A stretch of 64,000 nucleotides of DNA from positions 1-64,000 of the forward strand of contig NZ_FOQG01000004.1 of NCBI RefSeq assembly GCF_900113685.1. Reading direction: 5' to 3'. This document shows positions 43,661-53,148 of the stretch, in pieces. This DNA comes from Nocardioides psychrotolerans (GTDB lineage: Bacteria > Actinomycetota > Actinomycetes > Propionibacteriales > Nocardioidaceae). The position numbers were made by a program, and so were the translations under genes. The notes beneath the pieces are model-generated. The model did no database searches, was not told where the DNA came from, and worked only from the letters and a program-made list of their open reading frames with translations. The stretch's first letter is position 1, and every line of letters starts with the position of its first letter.

Positions 43661-45042
43661 CAGACGTGGGCCTCTCTGGTGGTGGGTTGTTCGAAGTGGT
43701 CGGCCAGCTCCGGCGACTGCTCGTGCAGCATCTGCACGACCGTGAGGTGCATCCACACGGCGCACGCAAGGGTCAGCAGGAACAGGACGAAGAACGTCGC
43801 CGACGGCAGCCCGGTCCACGCGGTCGTGTAGGCGAACAGCGGCGGGAGGAAGAACCCGCCCAGGGCGCCGAGCATGCCCACCAGCCCGCCGACGGAGCCG
43901 ACCTCGGTGGGGAAGTACTCGGGGATGTGCTTGTAGACCGCGGCCTTGCCGATGCCCATGGAGCACCCGAGCAGAAAGACCAGGATGGCGAACGGCCAGA
44001 GGCCGATCGTGTAGGGGAGCACGTCGGCGGTCCCGGAGGAGGTGTGCTTCTCCGAGACCTCCACCACCACGTGCCCGTTCGGCATCATCAGGATGAAGGT
44101 CGTCACCAGCATGATGGCGAACGTCCAGTACATCACCCGGCGGGCACCGAGGCGGTCGGAGAACCAGCCGCCAACGGGCCGCAACAGGCTGGCCGGGAAG
44201 ATGAAGGTTGCCGTCAGGAGCGCGGCCGTGCTGAGGGACACGTCGAAGTTGTCGACGTAGTACTTGGGCAGCCAGGCCGAGAGTGCGACGTACGCCCCGA
44301 AGACGGCGACGTAGTAGGCGCTGAACCGCCACACCCGCACCTGGCGCAGCGGGACCAGCTGTTCACGCAACGGCCGACCCGCGCCCGGCTTGCGGTCCTG
44401 GCGGGGCGTCATGGTCCAGAGGAGCACCGCCACGACGATCAGCAGCACGGCGTAGATGACCGGGATCAGTCGCCACCCACCTTCGACGAAGCCCAGGTAG
44501 GTGCCCCCTGCCGTGGTGGTGATCAGCACGGGCCCGATGAACTTCGTGACCGAGGCGCCCACGTTGCCGGCGCCGAAGACGCCGAGCGCGAAGCCCTGGT
44601 GGTGGCGCGGGAACCAGGCGGAGTTCCAGGCGATGCCGGCGGTGAACGCGTTGCCCGCGAAACCCACGGCGAAGGCCAGCAGCAGGAGCATGCCGTAGCT
44701 GCCGGCTAGCGAGATGAGGTAGGAGAAGAGCGCCGTGGCCAGCAGCAGCACCGTGAAGACCACCCGGCCACCGAACCGGTCGGCGGCAATGCCCGCCGGG
44801 AGCCGCCACAGCGCGCCGTTGAGGATGGCGACGGCGGAGAGCCAGGAGAGCTCGACGTCGGTCAGGCCGAACTCGTCGCGAATCGGGAGGCCCAGGACGC
44901 CGAACATCAGCCAGGCCGCGAACATCAGGGTGAAGGCGACGGTGGAGAGTGCGAGGACGCGACGCGCGCCGGGCGGGACGGCGGATGACGCGGGATCCGC
45001 CGGCGCGGGGCGCGGTTGTCCGGCAAGGTCAGTGGCAGGCAT
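43660..45042 (-). CDS. narK: Nitrate/nitrite transporter, NarK type (NNP family), first carrier
   Basis: This 460-residue carrier with 12 helices starts at ATG 45042 (PATDLAGQPRPAPADPAS). Both nitrate-signature regions are visible: GFAGNAFTAGIAWNSAWFPR then ALGVFGAGNVGASVTKF, and GSVGGLVGMLGALGGFFLPP. It is the first gene of a minus-strand pair divergent from narG, and shares a 243-bp regulatory gap with it. The carriers supply nitrate to the cytosolic active site of NarG and remove nitrite. Confidence 0.92.
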   Translation of the reverse strand: MPATDLAGQPRPAPADPASSAVPPGARRVLALSTVAFTLMFAAWLMFGVLGLPIRDEFGLTDVELSWLSAVAILNGALWRLPAGIAADRFGGRVVFTVLLLATALFSYLISLAGSYGMLLLLAFAVGFAGNAFTAGIAWNSAWFPRHHQGFALGVFGAGNVGASVTKFIGPVLITTTAGGTYLGFVEGGWRLIPVIYAVLLIVVAVLLWTMTPRQDRKPGAGRPLREQLVPLRQVRVWRFSAYYVAVFGAYVALSAWLPKYYVDNFDVSLSTAALLTATFIFPASLLRPVGGWFSDRLGARRVMYWTFAIMLVTTFILMMPNGHVVVEVSEKHTSSGTADVLPYTIGLWPFAILVFLLGCSMGIGKAAVYKHIPEYFPTEVGSVGGLVGMLGALGGFFLPPLFAYTTAWTGLPSATFFVLFLLTLACAVWMHLTVVQMLHEQSPELADHFEQPTTREAHV

Positions 45043-45124
45043 GGAGGCTCCGGTCGGTGACTTGGGGCCACCCCAGAGAAATGGTGACCTCAAACAGGAT
45101 GGGCCACCCAGGGGGGCCTCAGAA

Positions 45125-45138
45125 GGGACCTTGGTCAC
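45125..45138. promoter_or_regulatory. DosR/DevR-like box between narK and narG
   Basis: GGGACCTTGGTCAC matches the actinobacterial DosR (DevR/OsdR) consensus core GGGACTTTAGTCCC at 11 of 14 positions. It lies about 83 bp upstream of the narK start and about 148 bp upstream of the narG start. A second partial copy, GGGACCAA, occurs at 45148-45155, which also makes a TTGGTC...GACCAA inverted pair. DosR-type hypoxia regulators control nar genes in other actinomycetes, so hypoxic control is plausible here. Confidence 0.5.
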
Positions 45139-45285
45139 CGGGAGGGCGGGACCAACTATCGCCATTTCTCCGGCCGACGCGCCCGGCAAAGCTTGGTCGT
45201 CGGGCGGTGCTGACAGGGCATGCGTCGTGTGCTTGCATGGGTAAAGGCCCGCGCACAAACTCTGCGGCGACAGTGAGGGAACCAC

Positions 45286-48200
45286 GTGAGCACCGACGTC
45301 CAGCCAGAACCGAAACAGACGCAGGACGTCGGCATGGACGGGCCGATCAGCGATGCGCTCGTCCGCAGCCGCCGGTTCTTCACCAAGGGCACGGTCTCCG
45401 ACGACCTGCGGACCCTGTCGAAGAAGGGCGGGCGCGAGGCCGACGACTTCTATCGCGATCGCTGGAGCCACGACAAGGTCGTCCGCTCCACCCACGGCGT
45501 CAACTGCACCGGGTCATGCTCCTGGAAGGTCTATGTCAAGGACGGGATCATCACCTGGGAGACCCAGCAGACCGACTACCCGTCCGTGGGACCCGATTCT
45601 CCGGAGTACGAGCCCCGAGGCTGCCCGCGTGGTGCGGCGTTCTCCTGGTACACCTACTCGCCGACCCGGGTCCGCTACCCCTACGTGCGCGGTGTCCTGC
45701 TCACGATGTTCCGCGAGGCGAAGGCCCAGCACGGTGGGGATCCCGTCAAGGCGTGGGAGCACATCGTCGAGAACCCGCAGCGTGCCAAGGCCTACAAGTC
45801 CGCGCGCGGCAAGGGCGGCCTGGTGCGGGCCACGTGGGAGGAGGCCGCAGAGATCGTCGCGGCGGCGCACGTGCACACGATCAAGAGGTACGGCCCCGAC
45901 CGGGTCGCGGGCTTCTCGCCGATCCCGGCTATGTCGATGGTGTCGCACGCGTCGGGTGCGCGGTTCGTGAACCTGATCGGTGGCTCGATGTTGAGCTTCT
46001 ACGACTGGTACGCCGACCTGCCGGTCGCCTCGCCGCAGGTCTTCGGCGACCAGACCGATGTCCCGGAGTCGGGCGACTGGTGGAACGCGGGCTACCTCAT
46101 CATGTGGGGCTCCAACCTCCCGGTGACCCGCACGCCCGACGCGCACTGGATGACCGAGGCGCGCTACCGCGGCCAGAAGGTGGTCGCGGTCGCGCCCGAC
46201 TACGCCGACAACGTGAAGTTCGCCGATGAGTGGCTCCCTGCCAAGCCGGGCACGGACGCCGCGCTGGCGATGGCGATGGGGCACGTCGTCCTCCAGGAGT
46301 TCTTCGTGGACCGGGACACTCCCTACTTCACCGAGTACGTGAAGACCTACACCGACCTGCCCTACCTGGTGAAGCTCGACGAGGCTGCCGACGGACAGCT
46401 CACTGCGGGGAAGTTCCTGACCGCTTCCGACCTCGCTGCGACCGATGCGGACGAGGAGAACGCCGCCTTCAAGACCGTCCTCATCGACGCGCGCACCGGG
46501 GAGCCCGTCGTGCCCAATGGCTCCCTCGGCCACCGCTTCGGCGACGCCGGTGTGGGGAAGTGGAACCTCGAGCTCGGAGACGTCGACCCCCAGCTGTCAT
46601 TGCTCGAAGGGGACGGTAGCGGCTCTCCCGTGGAGACCGTGCTCGTCCGGTTCCCCCGCTTCGACACCCCTGACGGCGCAGCAGCCGACCTGCCGCGTGG
46701 GGTCCCCGTACGCCGTATCGACGGTCACCTCGTCACCACGGTGTTCGACCTGCTCCTCGCGCAGTACGGCGTCGGCCGGGACGGGTTGCCGGGGGAGTGG
46801 GCCCGCGGCTACGACGACGCGGAGTCGCCGTACACCCCTGCGTGGCAGGAGGCGATCACCGGGGTCCCGGCCTCGACCGCGGCCCGCATCGGGCGCGAGT
46901 TCGCCGCGAACGCCGAGGAGTCCAAGGGCCGCTCGATGATCGTGATGGGCGCCGGCACCAACCACTGGTTCCACTCCGACACGATCTATCGCGCGTTCCT
47001 CACCCTGACCAACCTCACCGGCTGCCAGGGCGTCAACGGCGGCGGCTGGGCGCACTACGTGGGACAGGAGAAGGTGCGGCCGATCACCGGCTACACCCAG
47101 ATCGCCAACGCGCTGGACTGGAACCGGCCGCCACGCAACATGATCCAGACGGCGTACTGGTACCTGCACACCAACCAGTTCCGCTACGACCAGTTCGGCG
47201 CCGACACCCTGTCCGCCACGACCGGCAGCGGTCAGCTGGCCGGCAAGTCCACCGCCGACGTGATCGCGCAGAGCGCCCGGATGGGCTGGATGCCGTCCTA
47301 CCCGACCTTCGACCGCAACCCGCTCGACCTCAGCGACGACGCGGCTGCCGCTGGCAAGCCGGTGGGGGAGTACGTCGTCGAGCAGCTGAAGTCGGGCGAG
47401 CTCGACTTCGCCGGCGAGGATCCCGACGCGCCGCAGAACTACCCGCGCATCCTGTCGATCTGGCGGGCCAACCTGCTCGGCTCGTCCGGCAAGGGCAACG
47501 AGTACTTCCTCAAGCACCTGCTCGGCACCGACTCGTCGGTGCGGGCGACCGAGACGCCGGAAGACCAGCGCCCGGTCGACGTGACGTGGCGAGACGAGGC
47601 GCCCGAGGGCAAGCTCGACCTGCTGATGACGATCGACTTCCGACAGACGAGCACCACGATCTTCTCCGACGTCGTCCTTCCGGCAGCGACCTGGTATGAG
47701 AAGCACGACCTCAACACCACCGACATGCACCCGTTCGTGCACTCCTTCAACCCGGCGATCGCCCCGCCCTGGCAGACCCGCACCGACTGGGACGCCTGGC
47801 AGACGATCGCCGAGAAGTTCAGCGAGCTCGCGGCCACGCACCTGGGTGTGCGCAAGGACGTCGTCGCCGTCCCGCTCACGCACGACACTCCCGACGCGAT
47901 GGCGAACCCGCACGGCGTCGTCCGCGACTGGAAGAAGGGTGAGTGCGAGCCGATCCCGGGCGTGACGATGCCCAAGCTGGTCGAGGTCGAACGCGACTAC
48001 GGCGCCGTGGCCGAGAAGATGAACGCCCTCGGCCCGCTGGTCGACACGCTCGGCGCGACCACCAAGGGCGTCACGTTCGAGCTCAGCAAGCAGGTCGACT
48101 ACCTGCGAGCGAAGAACGGCGCCGTGCGAGGCGGCGTCGCCGATGGTCGGCCGTCGCTCAAGAAGGACATCAACGTCTGCGAGGCGATCCTCGCGATGTC

Positions 48201-49044
48201 GGGCACCACCAACGGCCACCTCGCCACCCAAGGCTTCAAGACGTTGGAGAAGCGGACCGGGGTGCGACTGGCCGATCTGGCCGCGGAGCACGAGGGCAAG
48301 CAGATCACCTTCGCCGACACCCAGGGGCCACCGGTTCCGGTGATCACGTCACCGGAGTGGTCGGGCTCCGAGACCGGGGGTCGGCGCTACTCGCCCTTCA
48401 CCATCAACGTGGAGCGCAAGAAGCCGTGGCACACGCTGACGGGGCGGATGCACTTCTACCTCGACCACGACTGGATGACCGAGCTCGGCGAGGGCCTCCC
48501 GGTCTACAGACCTCCGCTCAACATGGCCGCCCTGTTCGCGGAGCCTGCCCTCGGCAACCTCTCCGACGGCTCGAACGGACAGGTCGAGGGGCTGACCGTG
48601 CGCTACCTGACGCCGCACAACAAGTGGTCGATCCACTCGGAATACCAGGACAACCTGTTCATGCTCTCGCTGTCGCGCGGCGGCCAGAACATCTGGATGA
48701 GCGACCGCGATGCAGTCAAGGTCGGGATCAAGGACAACGACTGGATCGAGGCGGTCAACCGCAACGGAGTCGTGGTGGCTCGGGCGATCGTCTCGCACCG
48801 GATGCCCGAGGGGACGGTGTACATGTACCACGCCCAGGACCGGCTCATCGACGTACCGCTCGCGGAGACGTCGGGCAAGCGCGGAGGCATCCACAACTCG
48901 CTGACGCGGCTGCTGGTGAAGCCCTCCCACCTCATCGGCGGGTATGCCCAGCTGACCTTCGCCTTCAACTATCTCGGCCCCACCGGCAATCAACGTGACG
49001 AGGTCACCATCATCCGCAAGCGAAGCCAGGACGTGACGTACTGA
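45286..49044 (+). CDS. narG: Respiratory nitrate reductase alpha subunit
   Basis: This 1252-residue molybdenum bis-MGD subunit is close to the usual NarG length. The N-terminal FS0 iron-sulphur site reads STHGVNCTGSCSWKVYVKDG (the H-x3-C-x3-C start), followed by PRGCPRGAAFSWYTYSPTRV. The Mo-pocket region SGARFVNLIGGSMLSFYDWY contains the conserved Asp ligand region. It reduces nitrate to nitrite on the cytosolic face with electrons from NarH. GTG 45286 follows a GAGGGAACC ribosome site. Its stop overlaps the narH start by one base. Molybdenum-cofactor genes are not in the window. Confidence 0.97.
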   Translation: MSTDVQPEPKQTQDVGMDGPISDALVRSRRFFTKGTVSDDLRTLSKKGGREADDFYRDRWSHDKVVRSTHGVNCTGSCSWKVYVKDGIITWETQQTDYPSVGPDSPEYEPRGCPRGAAFSWYTYSPTRVRYPYVRGVLLTMFREAKAQHGGDPVKAWEHIVENPQRAKAYKSARGKGGLVRATWEEAAEIVAAAHVHTIKRYGPDRVAGFSPIPAMSMVSHASGARFVNLIGGSMLSFYDWYADLPVASPQVFGDQTDVPESGDWWNAGYLIMWGSNLPVTRTPDAHWMTEARYRGQKVVAVAPDYADNVKFADEWLPAKPGTDAALAMAMGHVVLQEFFVDRDTPYFTEYVKTYTDLPYLVKLDEAADGQLTAGKFLTASDLAATDADEENAAFKTVLIDARTGEPVVPNGSLGHRFGDAGVGKWNLELGDVDPQLSLLEGDGSGSPVETVLVRFPRFDTPDGAAADLPRGVPVRRIDGHLVTTVFDLLLAQYGVGRDGLPGEWARGYDDAESPYTPAWQEAITGVPASTAARIGREFAANAEESKGRSMIVMGAGTNHWFHSDTIYRAFLTLTNLTGCQGVNGGGWAHYVGQEKVRPITGYTQIANALDWNRPPRNMIQTAYWYLHTNQFRYDQFGADTLSATTGSGQLAGKSTADVIAQSARMGWMPSYPTFDRNPLDLSDDAAAAGKPVGEYVVEQLKSGELDFAGEDPDAPQNYPRILSIWRANLLGSSGKGNEYFLKHLLGTDSSVRATETPEDQRPVDVTWRDEAPEGKLDLLMTIDFRQTSTTIFSDVVLPAATWYEKHDLNTTDMHPFVHSFNPAIAPPWQTRTDWDAWQTIAEKFSELAATHLGVRKDVVAVPLTHDTPDAMANPHGVVRDWKKGECEPIPGVTMPKLVEVERDYGAVAEKMNALGPLVDTLGATTKGVTFELSKQVDYLRAKNGAVRGGVADGRPSLKKDINVCEAILAMSGTTNGHLATQGFKTLEKRTGVRLADLAAEHEGKQITFADTQGPPVPVITSPEWSGSETGGRRYSPFTINVERKKPWHTLTGRMHFYLDHDWMTELGEGLPVYRPPLNMAALFAEPALGNLSDGSNGQVEGLTVRYLTPHNKWSIHSEYQDNLFMLSLSRGGQNIWMSDRDAVKVGIKDNDWIEAVNRNGVVVARAIVSHRMPEGTVYMYHAQDRLIDVPLAETSGKRGGIHNSLTRLLVKPSHLIGGYAQLTFAFNYLGPTGNQRDEVTIIRKRSQDVTY

Positions 49045-50693
49045 TGAGGGTCATGGCGCAGATGGCGATGGTGATGAACCTCGACAAGTGCATCGGGTGC
49101 CACACCTGCTCGGTGACCTGCAAGCAGGCATGGACCAACCGCTCGGGCACGGAGTACATCTGGTTCAACAACGTCGAGACTCGGCCCGGCCTCGGCTACC
49201 CGCGGACCTATGAGGACCAGGAGAAGTGGAAGGGCGGCTGGGAGCTCAACAAGCGCGGCCGGATGAAGCTCAAGGGTGGTGGCCGGTTCAAGAACCTGAT
49301 GACCATCTTCTCCAACCCCAAGCTGCCCTCGATCGGCGAGTACTACGAGCCGTGGACCTACGACTACTCCACGCTGACCGACGCACCCGCCCAGGAGCAC
49401 ACGCCGGTCGCGCGGCCGAAGTCGCTGATCAGCGGCAAGAACATGAAGATCGAATGGTCGGCCAACTGGGACGACGACCTCGGCGGCTCGACGGAGACCG
49501 CGCACCGCGACCCGATGCTCGCGAAGATCGCCGAGAAGGTGAAGTTCGAGTTCGAGCAGACCTTCATGTTCTACCTGCCACGGATCTGCGAGCACTGCCT
49601 GAACCCCTCATGCGCGGCGTCGTGTCCCAGCGGTGCGATCTACAAGCGCGAGGAGGACGGCATCGTCCTGGTCGACCAGGACAAGTGCCGTGGCTGGCGC
49701 AAGTGCGTCTCCGGCTGTCCCTACAAGAAGATCTACTTCAACCACCGCACCGGCAAAGCCGAGAAGTGCACGTTCTGCTTCCCGCGCATCGAGGTGGGCC
49801 TGCCCACCGTCTGCGCCGAGACGTGCGTCGGGCGGCTGCGCTACATCGGCCTGATGCTCTACGACGCCGACAAGGTGCTCGAGGCCGCCTCGACGGAGGA
49901 CGACCACGGTCTCTACGAGGCCCAGCGCGAGGTCTTCCTCGACCCGTTCGACCCCGAGGTGATGCGTGAGGCCGAGAAGGCCGGGATCGCCCGCGACTGG
50001 ATCGACGCCGCGCAACGCTCCCCGATCTATGCGTTGATCAACACCTACAAGGTGGCGCTGCCGCTGCACCCGGAGTACCGCACGATGCCGATGGTCTGGT
50101 ACATCCCGCCGCTCTCGCCGGTCATCGATGTCGTGCGTGACACGGGAGAGGATGCCGAGGACAAGGGCAACCTCTTCGCCGCCATCGACGCCCTGCGGAT
50201 CCCGGTCGAGTATCTCGCCGAGCTCTTCACCGCAGGCGAGGTCGAGCCCGTGGACGCCGTGCTCAAGAAGCTGGCCGCGATGCGCTGCTACATGCGCGAC
50301 ATCAACATGGGCCGCGATCCCGACGCCTCGATCCCGGCCGCGGTCGGGATGACCGAGGAGGAGATGTACGACATGTATCGCCTCCTCGCGATCGCGAAGT
50401 ACGACGAGCGCTACGTCATCCCACCGGCGCACGCCGAGCAGGCGCACTCGCTGGAGGAGCTGTCCACCGAGTGCTCGGTCTCCGACTACGGCGGCGGTCA
50501 GCAGGACCTCTTCGGCGAGGGGTCCGGCACACCCACGCCGATCGCCGTCGAGAACTTCCAGATGCTCCAGGACCGGCAGACCTCCGACTCGCTCGCAGGC
50601 CCTGAGAACAAGGGTGCACGGGTGAACCTGCTGAACTGGGACGGCAAGGGCTCCCCGCCCGGAATGTTCCCGCCGAAGGGGCCGGACTCGTGA
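49044..50693 (+). CDS. narH: Respiratory nitrate reductase beta subunit
   Basis: This 549-residue iron-sulphur protein has four Cys clusters in order: CIGCHTCSVTCK (residues about 16-27), CEHCLNPSCAASCP (about 182-195), CRGWRKCVSGCPYK (the site with Trp replacing a Cys, which gives the [3Fe-4S] centre) and CTFCFPRIEVGLPTVCAETC. It passes electrons from NarI haem to NarG. The final ~30 residues (LNWDGKGSPPGMFP) are typical. Length is slightly above that of E. coli NarH. The stop overlaps the narJ start (GTGA at 50690-50693). Confidence 0.97.
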   Translation: MRVMAQMAMVMNLDKCIGCHTCSVTCKQAWTNRSGTEYIWFNNVETRPGLGYPRTYEDQEKWKGGWELNKRGRMKLKGGGRFKNLMTIFSNPKLPSIGEYYEPWTYDYSTLTDAPAQEHTPVARPKSLISGKNMKIEWSANWDDDLGGSTETAHRDPMLAKIAEKVKFEFEQTFMFYLPRICEHCLNPSCAASCPSGAIYKREEDGIVLVDQDKCRGWRKCVSGCPYKKIYFNHRTGKAEKCTFCFPRIEVGLPTVCAETCVGRLRYIGLMLYDADKVLEAASTEDDHGLYEAQREVFLDPFDPEVMREAEKAGIARDWIDAAQRSPIYALINTYKVALPLHPEYRTMPMVWYIPPLSPVIDVVRDTGEDAEDKGNLFAAIDALRIPVEYLAELFTAGEVEPVDAVLKKLAAMRCYMRDINMGRDPDASIPAAVGMTEEEMYDMYRLLAIAKYDERYVIPPAHAEQAHSLEELSTECSVSDYGGGQQDLFGEGSGTPTPIAVENFQMLQDRQTSDSLAGPENKGARVNLLNWDGKGSPPGMFPPKGPDS

Positions 50694-50710
50694 GCGAGCG
50701 AAGCGAGCAC
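50690..50710. repeat. GAGC/GCGA repeat at the narJ start (SERSE-type)
   Basis: GTGAGCGAGCGAAGCGAGCA spans the narJ start codon and encodes V-S-E-R-S-E. Similar GAGCGAAGCGAGC strings occur near many actinobacterial gene starts, to my knowledge; whether it is repeated elsewhere in this genome cannot be seen here. Confidence 0.5.
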
Positions 50711-51433
50711 ACCTTGAGGCGCAGCAGCGGCCGGCGTGCGAAGGCGGCACTGCCACCAGAACAGCTGACCGTCGTGTGGCAGTCGGTGTCGCTGCTCCTC
50801 GACTACCCCGACGAGGAGGTCTTGGCGCGCGCCGAGCTCGTCAGGTCGGCCTCGCTGGGACTGCCGACCGCGATCGGGGACTCGCTCCGCGCCTTCCTCG
50901 AGCACCTCGGGTCGACGCCGTTGACCGAGCTGCAGGCCGACTACGTCGAGACGTTCGACAACAGGCGGCGCTGCAACCTCTTCCTGACGTACTTCGCCCA
51001 CGGCGACACGCGCAAGCGGGGGATGGCGTTGCTGCGCTTCAAGCAGACCTACCTCGGCGCCGGCTTCGAGCTGGACGACGCAGAACTGCCAGACCACCTG
51101 TGCGTCGTGCTCGAATTCGCCGCCACGATCGACCGCGACCTCGGCCGGGACCTGATGCTCGACCACCGCGCCGGGCTCGAGCTGCTGCGGCTCTCGCTCC
51201 GGGACATGCACTCGCCGTGGGCGAGCCTGATCGACGCGGTCACCGCAACGTTACCGCCGCTGCGCGGTGAGGAGCGCGACGCCGTACGCCGCCTGGCAGC
51301 CGAGGGTCCTCCCGAGGAGGAGGTCGGCCTCGCGCCGTTCGCCGCACCTCAGTTCAGTCCGGGGTCAGCCACCGGGACGGCGCCCGAGCCGACCCTGCTG
51401 CCCATGCCGTCGTTCCCGGGGGTCCGCGCATGA
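50690..51433 (+). CDS. narJ: Nitrate reductase assembly chaperone
   Basis: This 247-residue TorD/NarJ-family chaperone loads the molybdenum cofactor into NarG and holds NarGH before membrane attachment. Conserved pieces are VWQSVSLLLDYPDEEVLARA, LQADYVETFDNRRRCNLFLT, YFAHGDTRKRGMALL and LPDHLCVVLEFAA. The first ~20 residues are extra: GTG 50690 lies in a GAGC/GCGA repeat and encodes SERSEH, and the family-like part begins near residue 22. The coupled GTGA start may nevertheless be real. The stop overlaps narI by 4 nt. Confidence 0.93.
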   Translation: MSERSEHTLRRSSGRRAKAALPPEQLTVVWQSVSLLLDYPDEEVLARAELVRSASLGLPTAIGDSLRAFLEHLGSTPLTELQADYVETFDNRRRCNLFLTYFAHGDTRKRGMALLRFKQTYLGAGFELDDAELPDHLCVVLEFAATIDRDLGRDLMLDHRAGLELLRLSLRDMHSPWASLIDAVTATLPPLRGEERDAVRRLAAEGPPEEEVGLAPFAAPQFSPGSATGTAPEPTLLPMPSFPGVRA

Positions 51434-52158
51434 ACCTGCTCCTCTTCGTGGTGTTTCCCTACGTCTGCATCACCGTCTTCGTGGTCGGGCACCTGTGGCG
51501 CTACCGCTACGACAAGTTCGGGTGGACCACCCGCTCGTCCCAGCTCTACGAGAACCGCCTCCTGCGCATCGGTAGCCCGCTGTTCCACTTCGGGATGCTC
51601 GGTGTCATCGGGGGCCACATCTTCGGGTTGTTGATCCCCCAGTCGTGGACCGACGCGGTGGGCATCAGCGAGCAGATGTATCACGTGGCGGCGGTCGGCG
51701 GTGGCCTGTTGGCCGGCGTCATGACCGTGGTCGGGATGGTGATCCTGATCTACCGGCGGCGAACCGTGGGACCGGTCTTCTCCGCGACGACGGTCATGGA
51801 CAAGGTGATGTACGCCTTCCTGGCCGCCGCGATCGTCCTGGGCATGTGGAACACCATTGCCGGCTCGATCCTCACCCTCGGCGGGGAGTACAACTACCGG
51901 GAGGGGGTCTCGGTCTGGTACCGCTCCTTCCTTGCGTTCCAGCCCGATGCCGACCTGATGGGCGAGGCGCCGCTGGGCTTCCAGCTCCACGCCCTGGTCG
52001 CCTTCGCCTTGTTCGCGCTGTGGCCCTTCACCCGGCTGGTGCACGTCTTCAGTGCCCCGCTCGGCTACCTGACCCGGCCCTACATCGTCTACCGCAGTCG
52101 AGACGACACCAGGCTCGGCAGCCACCGCCCTCGCCGCGGCTGGGACCGGGTCGGCTGA
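51430..52158 (+). CDS. narI: Respiratory nitrate reductase gamma subunit (cytochrome b)
   Basis: This 242-residue protein with five membrane helices anchors the enzyme and oxidises menaquinol. Two haem-ligand pairs are visible: RIGSPLFHFGMLGVIGGHIF in helix 2 and FQLHALVAFALFALWPFTRL with VHVFS in helix 5. The C-terminal tail RPYIVYRSRD is the usual cytosolic end. Start ATG 51430 overlaps narJ. A hemerythrin gene follows after 1 nt. Confidence 0.95.
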   Translation: MNLLLFVVFPYVCITVFVVGHLWRYRYDKFGWTTRSSQLYENRLLRIGSPLFHFGMLGVIGGHIFGLLIPQSWTDAVGISEQMYHVAAVGGGLLAGVMTVVGMVILIYRRRTVGPVFSATTVMDKVMYAFLAAAIVLGMWNTIAGSILTLGGEYNYREGVSVWYRSFLAFQPDADLMGEAPLGFQLHALVAFALFALWPFTRLVHVFSAPLGYLTRPYIVYRSRDDTRLGSHRPRRGWDRVG

Positions 52159-52159
52159 G

Positions 52160-52645
52160 ATGTGTGAGTACTGCGGCTGCCGGCAGGTCGTGCCGATCGG
52201 TGAGCTCATGGACGAGCACAGCGCACTGGTCGACGCGGGCCACTACGTCCGACGCGACCTGGGCGCCGGCGATCACGCAGCGGCGATGTCACGGCTCACG
52301 GATCTCATCGCCCATCTCGACCGACACGTCCGACGCGAGGAGGACGGCATCTTCCGGGCGATGCGAGAGGCCGGGGAGTTCGTCGAGGAGATCGACGAGC
52401 TGGAGGGCGAGCACCGGGACCTCGCCGAGACCATCGGTGCCCTCGACATCGACTCCGCTGACTTCGCCACGCGGGTCACGGCCCTGCTCGATGACCTCGA
52501 GGTCCATGTCGAGCGCGAGGACCTCGGGATCTTCCCGGTCTCCGTGGTGACCCTGGGGGCGAGCGGTTGGGCGATCGTGGACGACGCCCATGCCGAGTCG
52601 CCGAGCTTCCTGCACGACGCGACGCCACCAGTGCGCCCGTCCTGA
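52160..52645 (+). CDS. Hemerythrin-domain protein with N-terminal Cys cluster
   Basis: This 161-residue protein is a four-helix hemerythrin. Probable iron ligands are His in ELMDEHSALVDAGH, His in LDRHVRREEDGIF, His in ELEGEHRDLA and His/Glu in DDLEVHVEREDLGIFP. It begins MCEYCGCRQ, a compact three-Cys motif that could bind metal. It is adjacent to narI with a 1-nt gap, so it is probably part of the nar operon. Hemerythrins bind O2 or NO; a role in NO or oxygen handling during nitrate respiration is inferred. Confidence 0.87.
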   Translation: MCEYCGCRQVVPIGELMDEHSALVDAGHYVRRDLGAGDHAAAMSRLTDLIAHLDRHVRREEDGIFRAMREAGEFVEEIDELEGEHRDLAETIGALDIDSADFATRVTALLDDLEVHVEREDLGIFPVSVVTLGASGWAIVDDAHAESPSFLHDATPPVRPS

Positions 52646-52684
52646 GCCCGATCACCGATCGACCACCCGCAACGAGGAGAGCAG

Positions 52685-53017
52685 ATGCAGAAAGAGTCAC
52701 TGACGGCGCTGGTGCGTCACCACCTGGAGACGGCATCGACCGCGTCCAGCGGTCGCAGCGCCCACACCATCTACGGCGGGCACGAGCACGTCCTTCGCCA
52801 GACGTTGATCGCCCTCCGTGCGGGCTCGACCTTGGACGAGCACGAGAACCCGGGCGAAGCGACCCTCCAGGTCCTGCACGGACGCGTCACGCTGATCGCG
52901 GGTGAGACCAGGTGGAACGGGTCGCCCGGCGATCTCATGACCATCCCCGACTCCCGTCACTCCCTGGAGGCGGTCGAGGACTCGGCGGTCCTGCTGACGG
53001 TCGCGAAACGGAGCTGA
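52685..53017 (+). CDS. Small cupin-domain protein
   Basis: The 110-residue single cupin has the two motifs: GSTLDEHENPGEATLQVLHG (metal His/Glu) and PGDLMTIPDSRHSLEAVEDS (second His). A strong AGGAGA ribosome site lies just before ATG 52685. It follows the hemerythrin gene by 39 nt and probably belongs to the nar transcript. No reaction can be assigned; stand-alone cupins of this kind occur near anaerobic or stress genes. Confidence 0.85.
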   Translation: MQKESLTALVRHHLETASTASSGRSAHTIYGGHEHVLRQTLIALRAGSTLDEHENPGEATLQVLHGRVTLIAGETRWNGSPGDLMTIPDSRHSLEAVEDSAVLLTVAKRS

Positions 53018-53148
53018 TCTGGGCAGCGTCTGCTTCGCGACGGGGTCGATCACGAACACGGCGCGGACGGCCTGGGAGGTGTCCTCGCCCGGGACCGATG
53101 GGACCAACGACCCTGCCGCGCGGAGGGGAGGGCCGCCACCATCGGAGC

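Noticed and set aside
43661..44332. N-terminal extension of the second NarK frame
   Set aside because: The frame is open by chance across the first NarK gene; family similarity begins at ATG 43660, which overlaps the preceding stop.
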